A stretch of 64,000 bases of DNA from assembly GCA_002900995.3 (NCBI GenBank), contig CM035314.1, positions 279,252 through 343,251 of the forward strand, in the 5' to 3' direction. The first letter of the stretch is position 1, and every line of letters starts with the position of its first letter. A program made the translations under genes and the position numbers. The notes beneath the pieces were generated by a model that ran no database searches, was not told where the DNA came from, and saw only the letters and a program-made list of their open reading frames with translations. Origin of the DNA: Ganoderma boninense. Lineage: Eukaryota; Basidiomycota; Agaricomycetes; Polyporales; Polyporaceae. Shown here in pieces: positions 22,151-32,416 of this stretch.

Positions 22151-23652
22151 GGATCACGATAGGTAGATGCTACATATAGAACTCCGTGAGATCGAGGTCG
22201 CACAAATGCTCTTCGACAATTCAAGAGCTTCTATCTAATGTTGACCGACTCGGAGTGGAATTTGCCGCCGCGACGAGTCGTGCTTCCACAAGTGGCTTGC
22301 GGAAAACTTCCGGTTTCAATATGCGAGAGCTGTAAGGCAGTTATTAGACAGCAAATAGACCAAGAATAATAGCAGCTACTTCAAGCTTCAAGTTGGCCAG
22401 CACTTGAGTCGTGGACGGTGGTGGATGAGTGTCATTGGCGTCGAGCGGGACTCTGAGGGATGAAATAGGCGCCCATACAGCTGTTCGCTGACTAAGCTTT
22501 GCACCGCCTGCAACTGCAAAATTCCAGCGCGGCAGCTTGGCTCACAGCGACGGCGAGGTGACTCACTATGCGAGGATGACGGACAAGCGACTTGGACCCA
22601 GCTACCTCACCCAATGCCCATCCACCGCTTGTCGTCGGTCTCGTCTTGCTCCCTTTCTGGGGGTACTAACCGGTAGTGTCTGCAGTGTTATCCACATTCG
22701 GCGCCCGTGAGTATCATCATGCGTTCTTTCCTTACGGACACGTCCAGATCTTATTTACAACCTCAAATATAATTTACAGTAAGGCATTTCATTCACTAAA
22801 TTCTGCAGCTGACGGCCGTGCCTAGCATCCATGCGCCACATCCTCCGTCTTCGAGTCGCCTCCCGCCTGACGCTCGTCTCGTGGCTGGTTACCCAACCAG
22901 AATCGCAAGCACAGGCTCTGTCCGCTGCGGCTCACTGTCAGCGCTAGCTTACACGAGGACCACCGAGGCTTCTACATGCACCAGCGCATGATCTACAGCC
23001 GTGCGGTGCCGCACGCGGCCTGGAGAGGAGATCGTTGCAACCATGGAAGCGGCGCAATCGCGCGTCCAGCGCGTCCAAGTCGCGTTGCTCTATGTGCCAT
23101 TAGAAGTGGAAGGCGACGACTTGGGCTGAGTTCCACCCACAGAAATGTGCTTGTGCTCCATGCTCGCTTACGCCCACCTTGATATAGCTTGGGGCTAATG
23201 AGCTCACTAGCGGCCTTCTTCTATACAGAGCTTCTATGCCTTTCCTTCGGGAATGAGGACTGAGGATCGTGGCTCCGTGAATATCAGGTGCGCACCAGTG
23301 TAGCGCTGCCCCATAGTGCACCTCTCATCGCAGGTGCTACCACGTCCGGTTGCCGGGAATTTGTCTTTGTGGGTGCCCGTGGGCAGGACGTAATTAATAT
23401 CCGCTCGCAGCCGCGTCTTGCCGGTGATGACTCGAGCTCGAGCGCGGCCGCGTGCTTGAGCCCCGGCGTGCTGGTTCATCCGAGTCCTCTCGCGCAGTAC
23501 AACAACGTCGTTGCTCGCAGTCCATCCCATCGACACTCTCACCAGAACAGATCATTGACGCACTTAGAGCTTCATCCGAACTCGTCTATTGTTTCCGCCA
23601 TCATATCCAGACCATCCAGTTTCGCCTACAACCTCGCCCCCAAGATTCGCCG
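22151..23652. other. Intergenic region upstream of second kinase
   Basis: No gene recognised. It contains the second copy of the 1.2-kb upstream segment (22,370-23,520) and, near 23,640, the presumed leader of the next kinase gene. Confidence 0.5.
22370..23520. repeat. Duplicated upstream segment of the kinase unit, copy 2
   Basis: Partner of 16,860-18,065. Matching blocks include CTTCAAGTTGGCC (near 22,390), GGCGCCCATACAGCTGTTCG with CTGACTAAGC (22,468-22,498) and CTGAGTTCCACCCACAGAAA near 23,130-23,150. It carries no supported gene. Confidence 0.55.
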
Positions 23653-25293
23653 ATGAGAATATCGTACGAAAATCCCGCTTTGGGTAGTGGTGGTTTTGGT
23701 GAGAAGACAACAAGATCTTAACGCAGGAGGAACAATAATTAACCATACCCTACAGGTAGGGTTTATAAAGCCTACATCGTGAGCGACTGGGAAGGATCGC
23801 GGGCAATCTCTCTCAAGAAGATCCGGACCTCCGATTACGTGGAGTATCCCGGGTTGCTTCACGAAGCATGCGGACTGGTGATCGCGAAAGGTACCAGTGA
23901 TCCTCACCCTCCACTCGAGTTGCTCTTCCGGTCGCTATGCTGATGTAGAGGACGGTGTAGATCACCCCAGCATACCACAGCTGTTCGGGTGGGGGAGATC
24001 TCAATTTTACGAGTATCTCGCCATGGAGTTACTTGACTGCAACCTGTTAGATTGGTTCCACTCCCATCCACTGACCCGGACAAACTTCGTCACCTTGGTT
24101 CTGCAAATGGTGAGCTATTTCATGGCTGACACGGTTCTCAGTTTACTAACCTATCGATGGGTCGAATGAAGTTCGCAGCCGTGAAGCACGTCCACGCAAG
24201 CGGGATCCTGCATTGCGACATCAAGCCCGAAAACTTCATGTTCGGGTTGGGCGAAAACGCGGGACGGGTCTATCTCATCGACTTCAACCTCTGGACTGCG
24301 TGGCGCAGTTTCGACACGCCTGAGCATCTTACAGACGATGAAGAGGGGACTGCGGCAGAGGGCTTTCGAGGGACCTATCGCTACGCAAGCATCAATTGTC
24401 ATCTAGACGGCGGTGAGCGCTGTGGACCTTATGATGGCTCATTGCAACTCTTTAGTCACTGAGTAGACTAACTTTACGAATCTGCGACAGCCCTGTCTAG
24501 GCGGGACGATCTCGAATCCCTCGCATACTCTATATTCGCCCTCTACGCCGGCGGCCTCCCTTGGTCCGGTCGAAAGGACTGCAAAGAAATCTTACAGTCG
24601 AAGCAGATCTGGCAGCAATGGGGAGGACTGCAAGGTAGTTGTGAATACCCGCTGGGCGACTTGGTGTATTACGCACAAAATCTAGGATTCACGGAGGAGC
24701 CTGACTACGACGGTTGGAGAGAAGCATTTTGGAGAGTGGACAACAACACCGCGGACTTCTCCCTATCCGAGTCTGACCCCTTGTACAACCCTGCGGACAC
24801 TGCGATGGAGGCGGTGCCGCGCAACATGGACTTCGTCGACTGGGAGGGCCTGCGAGACAAATTCTTCACCATCTATTACCCTGCCACGCAGAACGCGGGC
24901 AGGATGGAGTACGCGGCCGGTAGCAGCCACGGGTACTTTCCTGCGTCCAGCGGGTGGGACTTTCCTCTGACGATGAAGCCGGAGGACACGATCGACGGCG
25001 GCCAGGACCTCATTCGAGATTTCGTGCAGCACATTTCGCAGCCGCCGACAACGGAGCACCCGTCCCTGTCCTCGAGGTGCCCCCCAGAAGTGATGAGGGG
25101 TTTCGACGATCCCATCCCGTACAAAATATATATTGAAGAGGTAGAGGAGGGGATTGAACCGGAGGTAGCATCCGAGGACAAATCTGGTGGAGAGGCGGCG
25201 GAGGACGCTGGGGAGAAAGGGGATACAGAGTTGGGGGGAACAGCAGCAGCAGCAGCAGCCTGTATGGGAGGAGACGAATCAGAAAGGTGCTGA
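23653..25293 (+). CDS. CK1-like kinase or pseudokinase, HCD/DFN type, copy 2 (457 aa)
   Basis: Five exons: 23,653-23,698, 23,756-23,890, 23,961-24,109, 24,172-24,412 and 24,491-25,293; 1,374 nt, frame intact. Landmarks: MRISYENPALGSGGFGRVY, AISLKKIRTSDYVEYPGLLH, WGRSQFYEYLAMELLDCN, HASGILHCDIKPENFMFG, LIDFNLWTAW, FRGTYRYASINCHLDGG, SRRDDLESLAYSIFALYAGG. The C-terminal extension includes EPDYDGWREAFWRVDN and PPEVMRGFDDPIPYKIY, then an acidic tail with an (AGC)n-encoded alanine run near 25,241-25,260. It has the same HCD and DFN substitutions as the gene at 20,492 and identical exon phases. The upstream 1.2 kb is also duplicated before the 18-kb pseudogene. Kinase activity is doubtful; function unknown. 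Confidence 0.85.
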
Positions 25294-25389
25294 GGGGGAA
25301 AACAAGGCGAGTGACGACTGAACTTCTGTGTACAGGTACAAGTAGGCGCATGGACATCGAGCTCTACTGCATGCGAATTAAATCGAGAT

Positions 25390-25700
25390 ACGAGTGGCAC
25401 GAACACTCGCAGCGTTAGGCACAAGGTCCGTTTGAGTTCCATCGAGGATCGCACCCGACATCGGCGAGCCAGTGAACCCCCCAGTCGCAACGACGGTCAG
25501 TCCCATCCCGATGTGTAGACCGACGTCTGGGACGGGACCCATGCGCGCCAAGGGCTGAACGAGGAGCGCGAGCGTCGCGCCAGTCGATAGCCTGCAGTAC
25601 CGTCTCAGATCATTTGTGACAGGGCTGCTTGAGAGCGAGGGCTGGACAACGAATACGCACCCCAAAAAGAAGGCGACGAGGGCGAACGACGCGACGTTGG
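25390..25700 (-). pseudogene. MFS transporter C-terminal fragment
   Basis: On the minus strand, STGATLALLVQPLARMG and PDVGLHIGMGLTVVATGG, then SPMSGAILDGT, match the penultimate exon of the MFS gene at 32,417 almost word for word. A short piece of the preceding exon (NVASFALVAFFLG, about 25,660-25,700) is present too. The last helix is missing after ILDGT, and everything upstream is replaced, at about 25,701, by a fragment of the NmrA-like gene in the opposite orientation. Confidence 0.75.
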
Positions 25701-26373
25701 TTTTTCTTGGAGTGTGCGATGGCGCACCCAGTCGGTACGTCTCGTTTCCGTTTCTCAGGGCGCGCGCGCGTAGCGTGAGCGTCCTGCGTGCCTGTTGAAC
25801 ACAGAGTACTGAGTATTGATCGTGCGCTGATTAATGATTGCTTGCCCTGTGGAACAGTGGGGTTCGACATCGTGAACAATAAGGTCACGGCGTACGCCTC
25901 GCCTACACAGCGCGTCTCGTTCACCTCGCTGCGCGACATCAGCCACGCCCGCCACCGTCGCACTCATCTCCATCCTCTCCGCCAAGGTCGACATTGATGC
26001 AGCTGGAGCGGCGTGCATGCCGGACGACGAGCGCATCGTGAGCGGGACGGTGACGTCCGAGGACGCGCGCGACATCGTTGAGCGTGTGCGGGGCCTTGCG
26101 ACCGCGCGCATCCGGAAAGAGGACTTTACAGGAGAAGAGGAAGACGCCCAGGATGCCAGCGTGCCGATTCCTGAGTTCGTGCGGTGAGCGACGAGCGACT
26201 CCGCGTCATTGGAATTGGCGCTGACGATTTATAGGGAGGCGATTGCGGAGGGGAAGTTGAACGTGGAGGCGGCAAACGATAACCAGCTCGCCAGCCCGGG
26301 TGGAACCATGTGGGAGCGGAGATCGGTCGAGGAGTATGTTCGGAGTCGGTTTCCGACTCGAAGAAGTGAATGA
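25701..26373 (+). pseudogene. NmrA-like 3' fragment, frameshifted
   Basis: Nucleotide homology to the last part of the gene at 12,546-13,791 begins inside its exon 3 (the GATGGCGCACCC region) and runs to the same stop. Preserved features are the intron after that exon, VGFDIVNNKVTAYASPTQRV, SFTSLRDI, the donor after EFVR and the final exon with MWERRSVEEYVRSRFPTRRS. A frameshift after SLRDIS (about 25,945) and another length change near 26,130 break the frame. The 5' half is absent. The homology continues about 100 bp past the stop. Confidence 0.8.
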
Positions 26374-26839
26374 CATGGGTATAATTGGTTGAACCCGCAG
26401 GCGTAGCTTGCAGGTGAATGACGGCATGTGACAAGTGAATGGGTGAAAAACAGAACGCACGTAGGGACGGTAAATTAGTGTTCAAGTGGAACAGTTCCTC
26501 GCAGCATACTAATCTCGCCCCTACCGTTTACACCCTCCTCGAATCATGACCCTCGGTTTCAGCCAGCGGAAGGTGCCAGCGAAGTGGGAGGCGACGGAGA
26601 GAGCATTTGACATCGCCCGCTCCACTGGGTCGATCGACAGGTAAATTAGATGGTCTCCAGCAACAGCATATCGCCTAGCGTTGTAAGATCCCCTGGAGAG
26701 CAGCGCATGCAAAAGTGGTGGAGGGAGGTGAGCAGCGAGATGTCATGAAGAGACAGACGCGAGAGGAAGGCGGCCGGGTGTTGAACGTTGAACTCGTCGC
26801 TAGCGCTAGTGGAACCGGAAAGGGCAGGGTAAAAACAGC

Positions 26840-26965
26840 GCAAGGCGACGCAACGCGACTTTTGACGCAGGTTAGGACGCAAACTGGCGCAGAGTAACGC
26901 AAGGCGTGACGCAGAGAGACGCAGATCTGGACGCATACAGCGCAGTGAGTAACGCGCATGGCGCT
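26840..26965. repeat. Degenerate GACGCA minisatellite, block 1
   Basis: The motif GACGCA or close variants (AACGCA, GGCGCA) recurs roughly every 8-15 bp, about ten times, for example in GGCGACGCAACGCGACTT and GAGACGCAGATCTGGACG. Spacing is irregular, as in an old or recombining minisatellite. Confidence 0.65.
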
Positions 26966-27439
26966 GAGCTGCGGAGAATGATACATGGCCATGGGTGTGA
27001 GTGGCGCATAGGAGAGTGGTGCATGCAACATAGAACGCTTGGGTTTTAAGGGTAGGCTATGCAGGAGAGGTAAAAACCGGGTCGCTGGTTTTGGGAGGTT
27101 CATGTATGTACTGAAACTAACAATGGGGAAGAGGAAACGCGTCTTGTGTCCGGTTGAAGCCCTTGAAAACGGGATTCTTAGTATTGCAACGCGCGGGCCA
27201 ATAAGTACAGATTGGATTGTGTTGGAGTCTCGGAGAGTGCGCGGTCGAGAAGAGTGGCCATGGACCCAGTCGAAGCTTGAGAACTTGTACTGCAGCTGGG
27301 TATGCTATGAGTAGGACATTCGGAGGAGATTATACACAGACCTGAATCGAAGCACTCCGCGACGCGTCTTGGACGCAGTCCCCATGAATGGGAAGAAATT
27401 CGCGAGCCTTGGGGTTTAAAATCAGCGTGATGCGAAGTC

Positions 27440-27690
27440 CAGTAACGCATGCGACGCAGAGAGGCGCAGGGTGACGTAGAGAGTGATGCACGCGACGCAA
27501 GGGAGACGAATTAAACGCAGTGCATGAGACGCAGACGCAGACGCAAAGGGACGCAGAGGCTGACGCAGAGGGACGCAGAGGTAGACGCGAGGTGACGCAG
27601 GGTGCGACGCGAGTGAAGCAGCCAGCGCAGTGACTGGCGCACAGAGTGACGCAAGCGACGCGACGACCTGGGACGCGAATGACGCAGAGA
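27440..27690. repeat. Degenerate GACGCA minisatellite, block 2
   Basis: More than twenty copies of GACGCA and near variants lie in 250 bp, including a perfect stretch near 27,530 (AGACGCAGACGCAGACGCAA) and an AGGGACGCAGAGG-like higher unit repeated near 27,546-27,580. It is the same motif as block 1, and weaker copies flank both blocks. Confidence 0.75.
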
Positions 27691-28212
27691 GCTAGGCGAG
27701 TTATGTACGCAGAGCTGAAAAATGCAGCAAGGGACATGAGTTGTGGCTGTAATGATATCGAGAGTGAGGACCCTGGGCCCCAGTGCGCACAGCGAGATTT
27801 GTCTGTGAATGCACTTAGAAGAGTTCCTGGCGGCGGTGTCGCACCGTTCATCACGGGTCTCTAAGTTGTTTCACCTGGAGGTGAAATGTTATAGTAAGTT
27901 TAAGTATTGGGGGCAGGATGGGCAGTAAAACAACAGTCGGACCCTCGGGCGGCCGGCGAAGACTACTTCTCACGCTAAACCGAGTGACGAGCTTTGCTTG
28001 AAGCCTCTCTTCGAGTCAAACCTCTTCCTTGCTCTCTCCACTTCATCCTTACACTCGCCGATATTACTTCCCACCCACACCTTACACAAGTGCTATACGC
28101 AATATATTGCGCGAATGCCGTGTCAAACCGTATAGCGAACTGTTTTCAACTTGTCCGTATCCGTGACATGGAAGACTGATGCTGAAGGGCGCATGTGGAC
28201 GCCAGCGGTGGA

Positions 28213-28293
28213 CGCGAGCAACGACGCAACAGGTGCAAGTAACGACGCAACAGACGCAAGTAACAACGCAGCAGACGTGAGTATCAACGCAAT
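28213..28293 (+). repeat. 21-bp tandem repeat, about 3.5 units
   Basis: Units of the type ACGACGCAACAGACGCAAGTA follow one another with few mismatches between 28,213 and 28,293. The core again contains ACGCA, so it is probably a locally expanded derivative of the GACGCA minisatellite upstream. Each unit also ends in a GCAAGTA donor-like string. Confidence 0.65.
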
Positions 28294-28518
28294 GCGTCAC
28301 GTTGCGTCGCTCTGCGCTGAAATATCTTTGCCCAACCGGAAACTGCCGAGCGTCCAATATTCGCCCTCAAATCCACTGATGAATCAACCTATCTATCCCT
28401 GAGACAGACCGTCATCGTTGTATAAAGAGGTCGGACAAAGTTGTCTTACACTCACTGAGAACAACTTCAAGACTAATGAAACTCGGACAGTGCTTGCAGC
28501 AAACTAGTATAAAGTACT

Positions 28519-30186
28519 ATGGTCACAATGCACCTCAAGATCACTGAAAATCTCATCGGCCAGGGGGTCTTTGGTAAATTCTTGTTTTAAGTTTGGTCTG
28601 CTTCAAGATCAAAGCTCATGTGCGGGATCTATAGGCAAAGTTTTTGAAGGCAAACTCTCTAACGTAGAAGAAGATTCTGAAACAAATGTGGCTGTTAAAA
28701 TAGCCCATATCACGAATCAAGTTGAACATCCGCTTTTGCTTCATGAAGCGTGTGCGATCTCTATTCTTAAAGGTTTGAAGGAATTCATTATACTCGCAGT
28801 AACACTGTTAAACGCTCGTGCCAGGCCACCCAAGCATCCCTGTAGTATATGCATGGGGAAGGTCGCAATTCTACGAGTACATAGCACTGCAAAAGCTAGG
28901 ACCGACACTCAAGGAGTTTATGGTTCCCTCACGAGCTCCACTTTCATTGAGGAACTTGGTGATTTTGGCGTATCAGATGGTAATCCTGACATCTATTATG
29001 TTTTATTCTCTTAAGCATACTGATTTCTGTATATTCTGCATAGATCGATGTAGTACAACACATGCACTCAAAGGGCATCATGCACTGCGACATTAAACCT
29101 GGCAACTTCGCCCTCGGACCACCGGGAACCGAATTTGCTGGCCGCTTATATCTGATTGACTTCGGTCATTCTAAATGGTATTGCGATCCAGAAACGCGGC
29201 AACACATTCCATGTTACTCAACAAAGAGGCGGACTGCCTGTAGGAACTTTGCATCAGTCTTTAATCATCTTCACCGAGGTGAGTTCCGGGTTGTACACAT
29301 TGACAGTCCACTCACCTGGTATGCAGCACCGTGCAGGGGAGACGACTTGGTCTCTGTGGCATATACATTATTGGCCTTGCTGGTCAGACCTCTCCCTTGG
29401 GAATGCAAGATCGTCGATGACATTTCAGATGGTGAACTTCCCGAGGAATATTACTCTTCTGATAGCGAGTCTGGTGACGAAAGCGAAGAATTCACTGGTG
29501 GCGCGGCCACTTACGATGAATCTGGAGACCCTGGAGGCGAGTTTGATAAACACGACGTCGTGGAAGAAACCAGATTGGATGCCAGCCAGGACGCAGACGA
29601 GACCGCATGGACTATGCGGGACCTAGTCAACTGCAAAATACGGTGGTCCGAGGGATATGCTATGGCAGAGGGCTATCCCCGGACATTCAGCGACTTCGTC
29701 ACCTATGCGTTCCACATCCCCTACGAAACCGAGCCTGACTACGACGCGTGGAAAGCGCGATTCCGCCAGACATTGGACGACCTCCCCGATGATATGCTAT
29801 ACGACCCCACAGACACTCACGGGCGCCTGGTAGGGGCGAATCTGAGCAACGTCAAGACAAAGGAGCTGCCCGAAGGCGCAACTCTCGTGGCTGGATTGTG
29901 GTCTTCCGTCCCCTGGAGCCCTATCCCTCCATGCGAAGATGGCTGGAGACCTACCGACGAGATGATATGGTATGGGCCTCACTCGCTCGAGCCACAGCAT
30001 GCATTTGGTCCTTCAGAACTGGAGATCATTCAACATTCGGGCGTCCATGTTCTTCAAGACACTCCGCAGAGCGATATCCAGCTACTAGCTTACGGATGCC
30101 CCGAGGAGCGTATGGTGCCGTGGTTGGATTTGCTTAGGATGAACAGCAACAGCGGGAACCCCGTACATGAGCAAACTTCAGAATAG
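28519..30186 (+). CDS. CK1-like protein kinase, HCD/DFG type (480 aa)
   Basis: Five exons: 28,519-28,573, 28,635-28,772, 28,825-28,979, 29,044-29,278 and 29,327-30,186; 1,443 nt. Landmarks: NLIGQGVFGKVFEG (Gly loop), NVAVKIAHIT (ATP Lys), WGRSQFYEYIALQKLGPTLK (close to the LGPSLE region of casein kinase 1), HSKGIMHCDIKPGNFALG (HCD), LIDFGHSKWY (normal DFG), RGDDLVSVAYTLLALLVRPL, then an acidic insert (YYSSDSESGDESEEF) and a C-terminal domain with PYETEPDYDAWKARFRQ. DFG, Lys and the catalytic-loop Asp are present, so this member is the best candidate for an active enzyme. It is AT-richer at its 5' end than its neighbours. The 48-nt last intron is stop-free and a multiple of three. It is the closest intact relative of the 18-kb pseudogene. 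Confidence 0.85.
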
Positions 30187-30350
30187 ATAGGAATCGAGAA
30201 TACAATAATCGTTCCGCACAGTGAACAACGCTAGAGTGTTGGCGACAAGTGAGGCGACATAGAATGAGTACGCTGGTTTCTTGAATTCGGTGATATTGAT
30301 CAGCGGACCGAGATTTTGAGTCCCGGGGAGCCTCCTTGCGATCGTCTGAC
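30187..30350 (-). pseudogene. Single-exon MFS relic
   Basis: Minus-strand translation gives TIARRLPGTQNLGPLINITE, then KKPAYSFYVASLVANTLALF, the exon around helix 7 of the MFS family (compare 33,170-33,300). It begins within a few bases of the kinase stop codon and no neighbouring MFS exons are present. Inference: leftover of an unequal exchange between kinase-MFS units. Confidence 0.75.
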
Positions 30351-30646
30351 CCGACGTCAATCAGCGGAGCTAGGGGCGAGGTGGGAGAAGCTATCAGCGA
30401 ATAACTTGATCCAATCTATAATCACTCCACGCCCAGTTTCAATGGGCGGCCTCTCAGCACAGAGATAGACGCTTAGAGTTTCAAGGCCGAGCAAGGCTCA
30501 GGTGGGGGCTGGATAACCTTCGTTCTATCGTTGATCTCCTCACCAGACAGGTCGCTGGCATCTCCGAGCTCATACGCCTCTCCTTTCCCGAGTCCGCTGT
30601 CACACCTGCCACCACTACTCGTTCAGACTTACACTACGATTGGACT

Positions 30647-32272
30647 ATGAGAATCACCTACGAAAATCCCGCTCTGGGTGTAGGTGGGTTTGGTAAGAAC
30701 ACATTATCACGATTCACGCGTGTCACAATGGCTCATCAGAGAACGGACAGGGAGGGTCTACAGAGCCCAAATAGTGAACGAGTTGGAAGGATCACGAGCG
30801 ATCGCCCTTAAGAAGGTCCGGACCTCCGACTACGTCGAATATCCAGTATTACTTCACGAAGCGTGCGGGCTCGTGATCGCGAAGGGTACGAGGGCTCTTC
30901 ATTCGAATCGCTCCGCACATCAAAAGCTGACTCTCCAGTCTCGCACGGGTCAGATCACCCCAATATACCAGAGGTGTTCGGATGGGGCAGATCTCAGTTC
31001 TACGAGTATCTCGCCATAGAGCTCCTTGGATGTAACATCTTCGAAGGGCTTTTATATACGACGTTGACCAGGAGGAACTTTGTCAGCTTAGTGCTCCAAA
31101 TGGTATGTTCCTTTATGGCCTAGGACACGATACAGTACTGTCTGATGCCTAGAGGTGTTGAATTTAGTTCGCAGCCGTCAAACATGTCCACTCCTGCGGC
31201 ATACTTCACTGCGACATCAAACCAAATAACTTTGTATTTGGCGTTGGCGAAAATGCCGGCCGGATTTATCTCATCGACTTCAACCTCTGGACAGCATGGC
31301 GTAGATTTGATACATACGAGCACCTCAACAACGGTACTGCTGCGTCTGGCTTCAGGGGAACATGTTGTTTTGCGAGCATCAACTGTCAACTTGACAGAGG
31401 TGAGTTCCATCGCAGCCCGAGTGTACTCTTTGGACATCCTTCGATACATGGCACTAACCTACAAATCTGCAGCGCTCTCTCGAAGAGACGACTTAGAGTC
31501 CCTCGCATACTCTATATTCGCGCTCTACGCCGACGGTCTCCCCTGGCACAATGAGGAACAAAGCACGAAGATCCTGCGCATGAAACAAATCTGGCAGAAA
31601 TCGGGTGCGCTTCAAGGGACCTGTGAGTTTCCCTTGGGGGATCTCCTCCACTACGCACAGAGCCTAGATTTTTTCGCGGAGCCTGACTATGATGGATGGA
31701 GAGATGTGTTCTGTCGGGTCGACAACGCGGCTGTTGACCTCCCACAGAGCGACCCTCTGTATGATCCTGCTGATACGACGGAAGCGGTGCCGAGGAACAT
31801 GCTGTTCATCGATTGGCAACGTCCTGTGGGGAACGTCTACGATATCTACCTTCGTGAGGAATCGAACATGGGTAGAATGCACTATGCCCCTGGTACTAGC
31901 AGTCACGGATACCGACCCGACTCCAGTGGATGGACATGGCCCTAAACAATGAAATCAGAGGACACGATGGGTGGCGGCCAGGACCTCATTCGAGATTTCG
32001 TTCAGCACATTTCTCAGCCTCCAACGACGACGTTTCCATCTCTGGCTGAGTCGTGCGACCCTGAAGTCATGAGGGGGTTTGACGATCCAATACCGTTCAA
32101 AATATTTGTTGAGGTAGAGAACAACAATGCGGAGGGAGAATATGAGCTTGAATCGTGTAGGAAAGAGGAGATTATGGAGGAGCAGACTGCACAGAAAGAG
32201 GACAAGGAGCAAGTGTCCGAGGAGGCGAACAAGGAGGGCCCTGATCTGGAGAAACGGGACGGAGACTCGTAG
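30647..32272 (+). pseudogene. CK1-like kinase, HCD/DFN type, copy 3, with in-frame stop
   Basis: Same five-exon design as the gene at 23,653: 30,647-30,692, 30,751-30,885, 30,954-31,102, 31,168-31,399 and 31,473 onward. Landmarks: MRITYENPALGVGGFG, RVYRAQ, LKKVRTSDYVEYPVLLHEAC, HSCGILHCDIKPNNFVFG, LIDFNLWTAW, SRRDDLESLAYSIFALYADG. TAA at 31,943-31,945 replaces a leucine codon present in copy 2, after SSGWTWP. The frame beyond it stays open and similar to copy 2 (EDTMGGGQDLIRDFVQHISQ, EVMRGFDDPIPFKIFVE) to a stop at 32,272. The full kinase-like domain lies upstream of the stop, so a truncated protein lacking about 110 C-terminal residues could still be made. The mutation looks recent. Confidence 0.8.
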
Positions 32273-32416
32273 ATACGACCGCTATACTCGCTACGCCGGA
32301 CATTCTGTATATAAGGAGTGGCGCGGACTGCTAGTCCGATACTATACACAACAGGGAAAAAATTCGGATCAAGAACCCGCCGCAAGATTATGGGTCTTGA
32401 TAACCATTTTGCATCC

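Larger units (their letters stand above)
26374..28518. other. Gene-free interval rich in degenerate GACGCA repeats
   Basis: I find no gene here. Long open frames on the minus strand (about 26,675-27,103 and 27,330-27,854) are translations of the repeat (Cys/Val/Ala/Ser-rich) and are not believable proteins. The distal 100 bp before 28,519 must contain the promoter of the next kinase. Confidence 0.55.

Noticed and set aside
27330..27854. 174-codon minus-strand frame with Cys/Val repeats
   Set aside because: It is the translation of the GACGCA minisatellite; no start context, splice sites or homology.
26840..28293. CRISPR-like array
   Set aside because: Repeats are short, degenerate and without unique spacers of constant size; the genome is eukaryotic.
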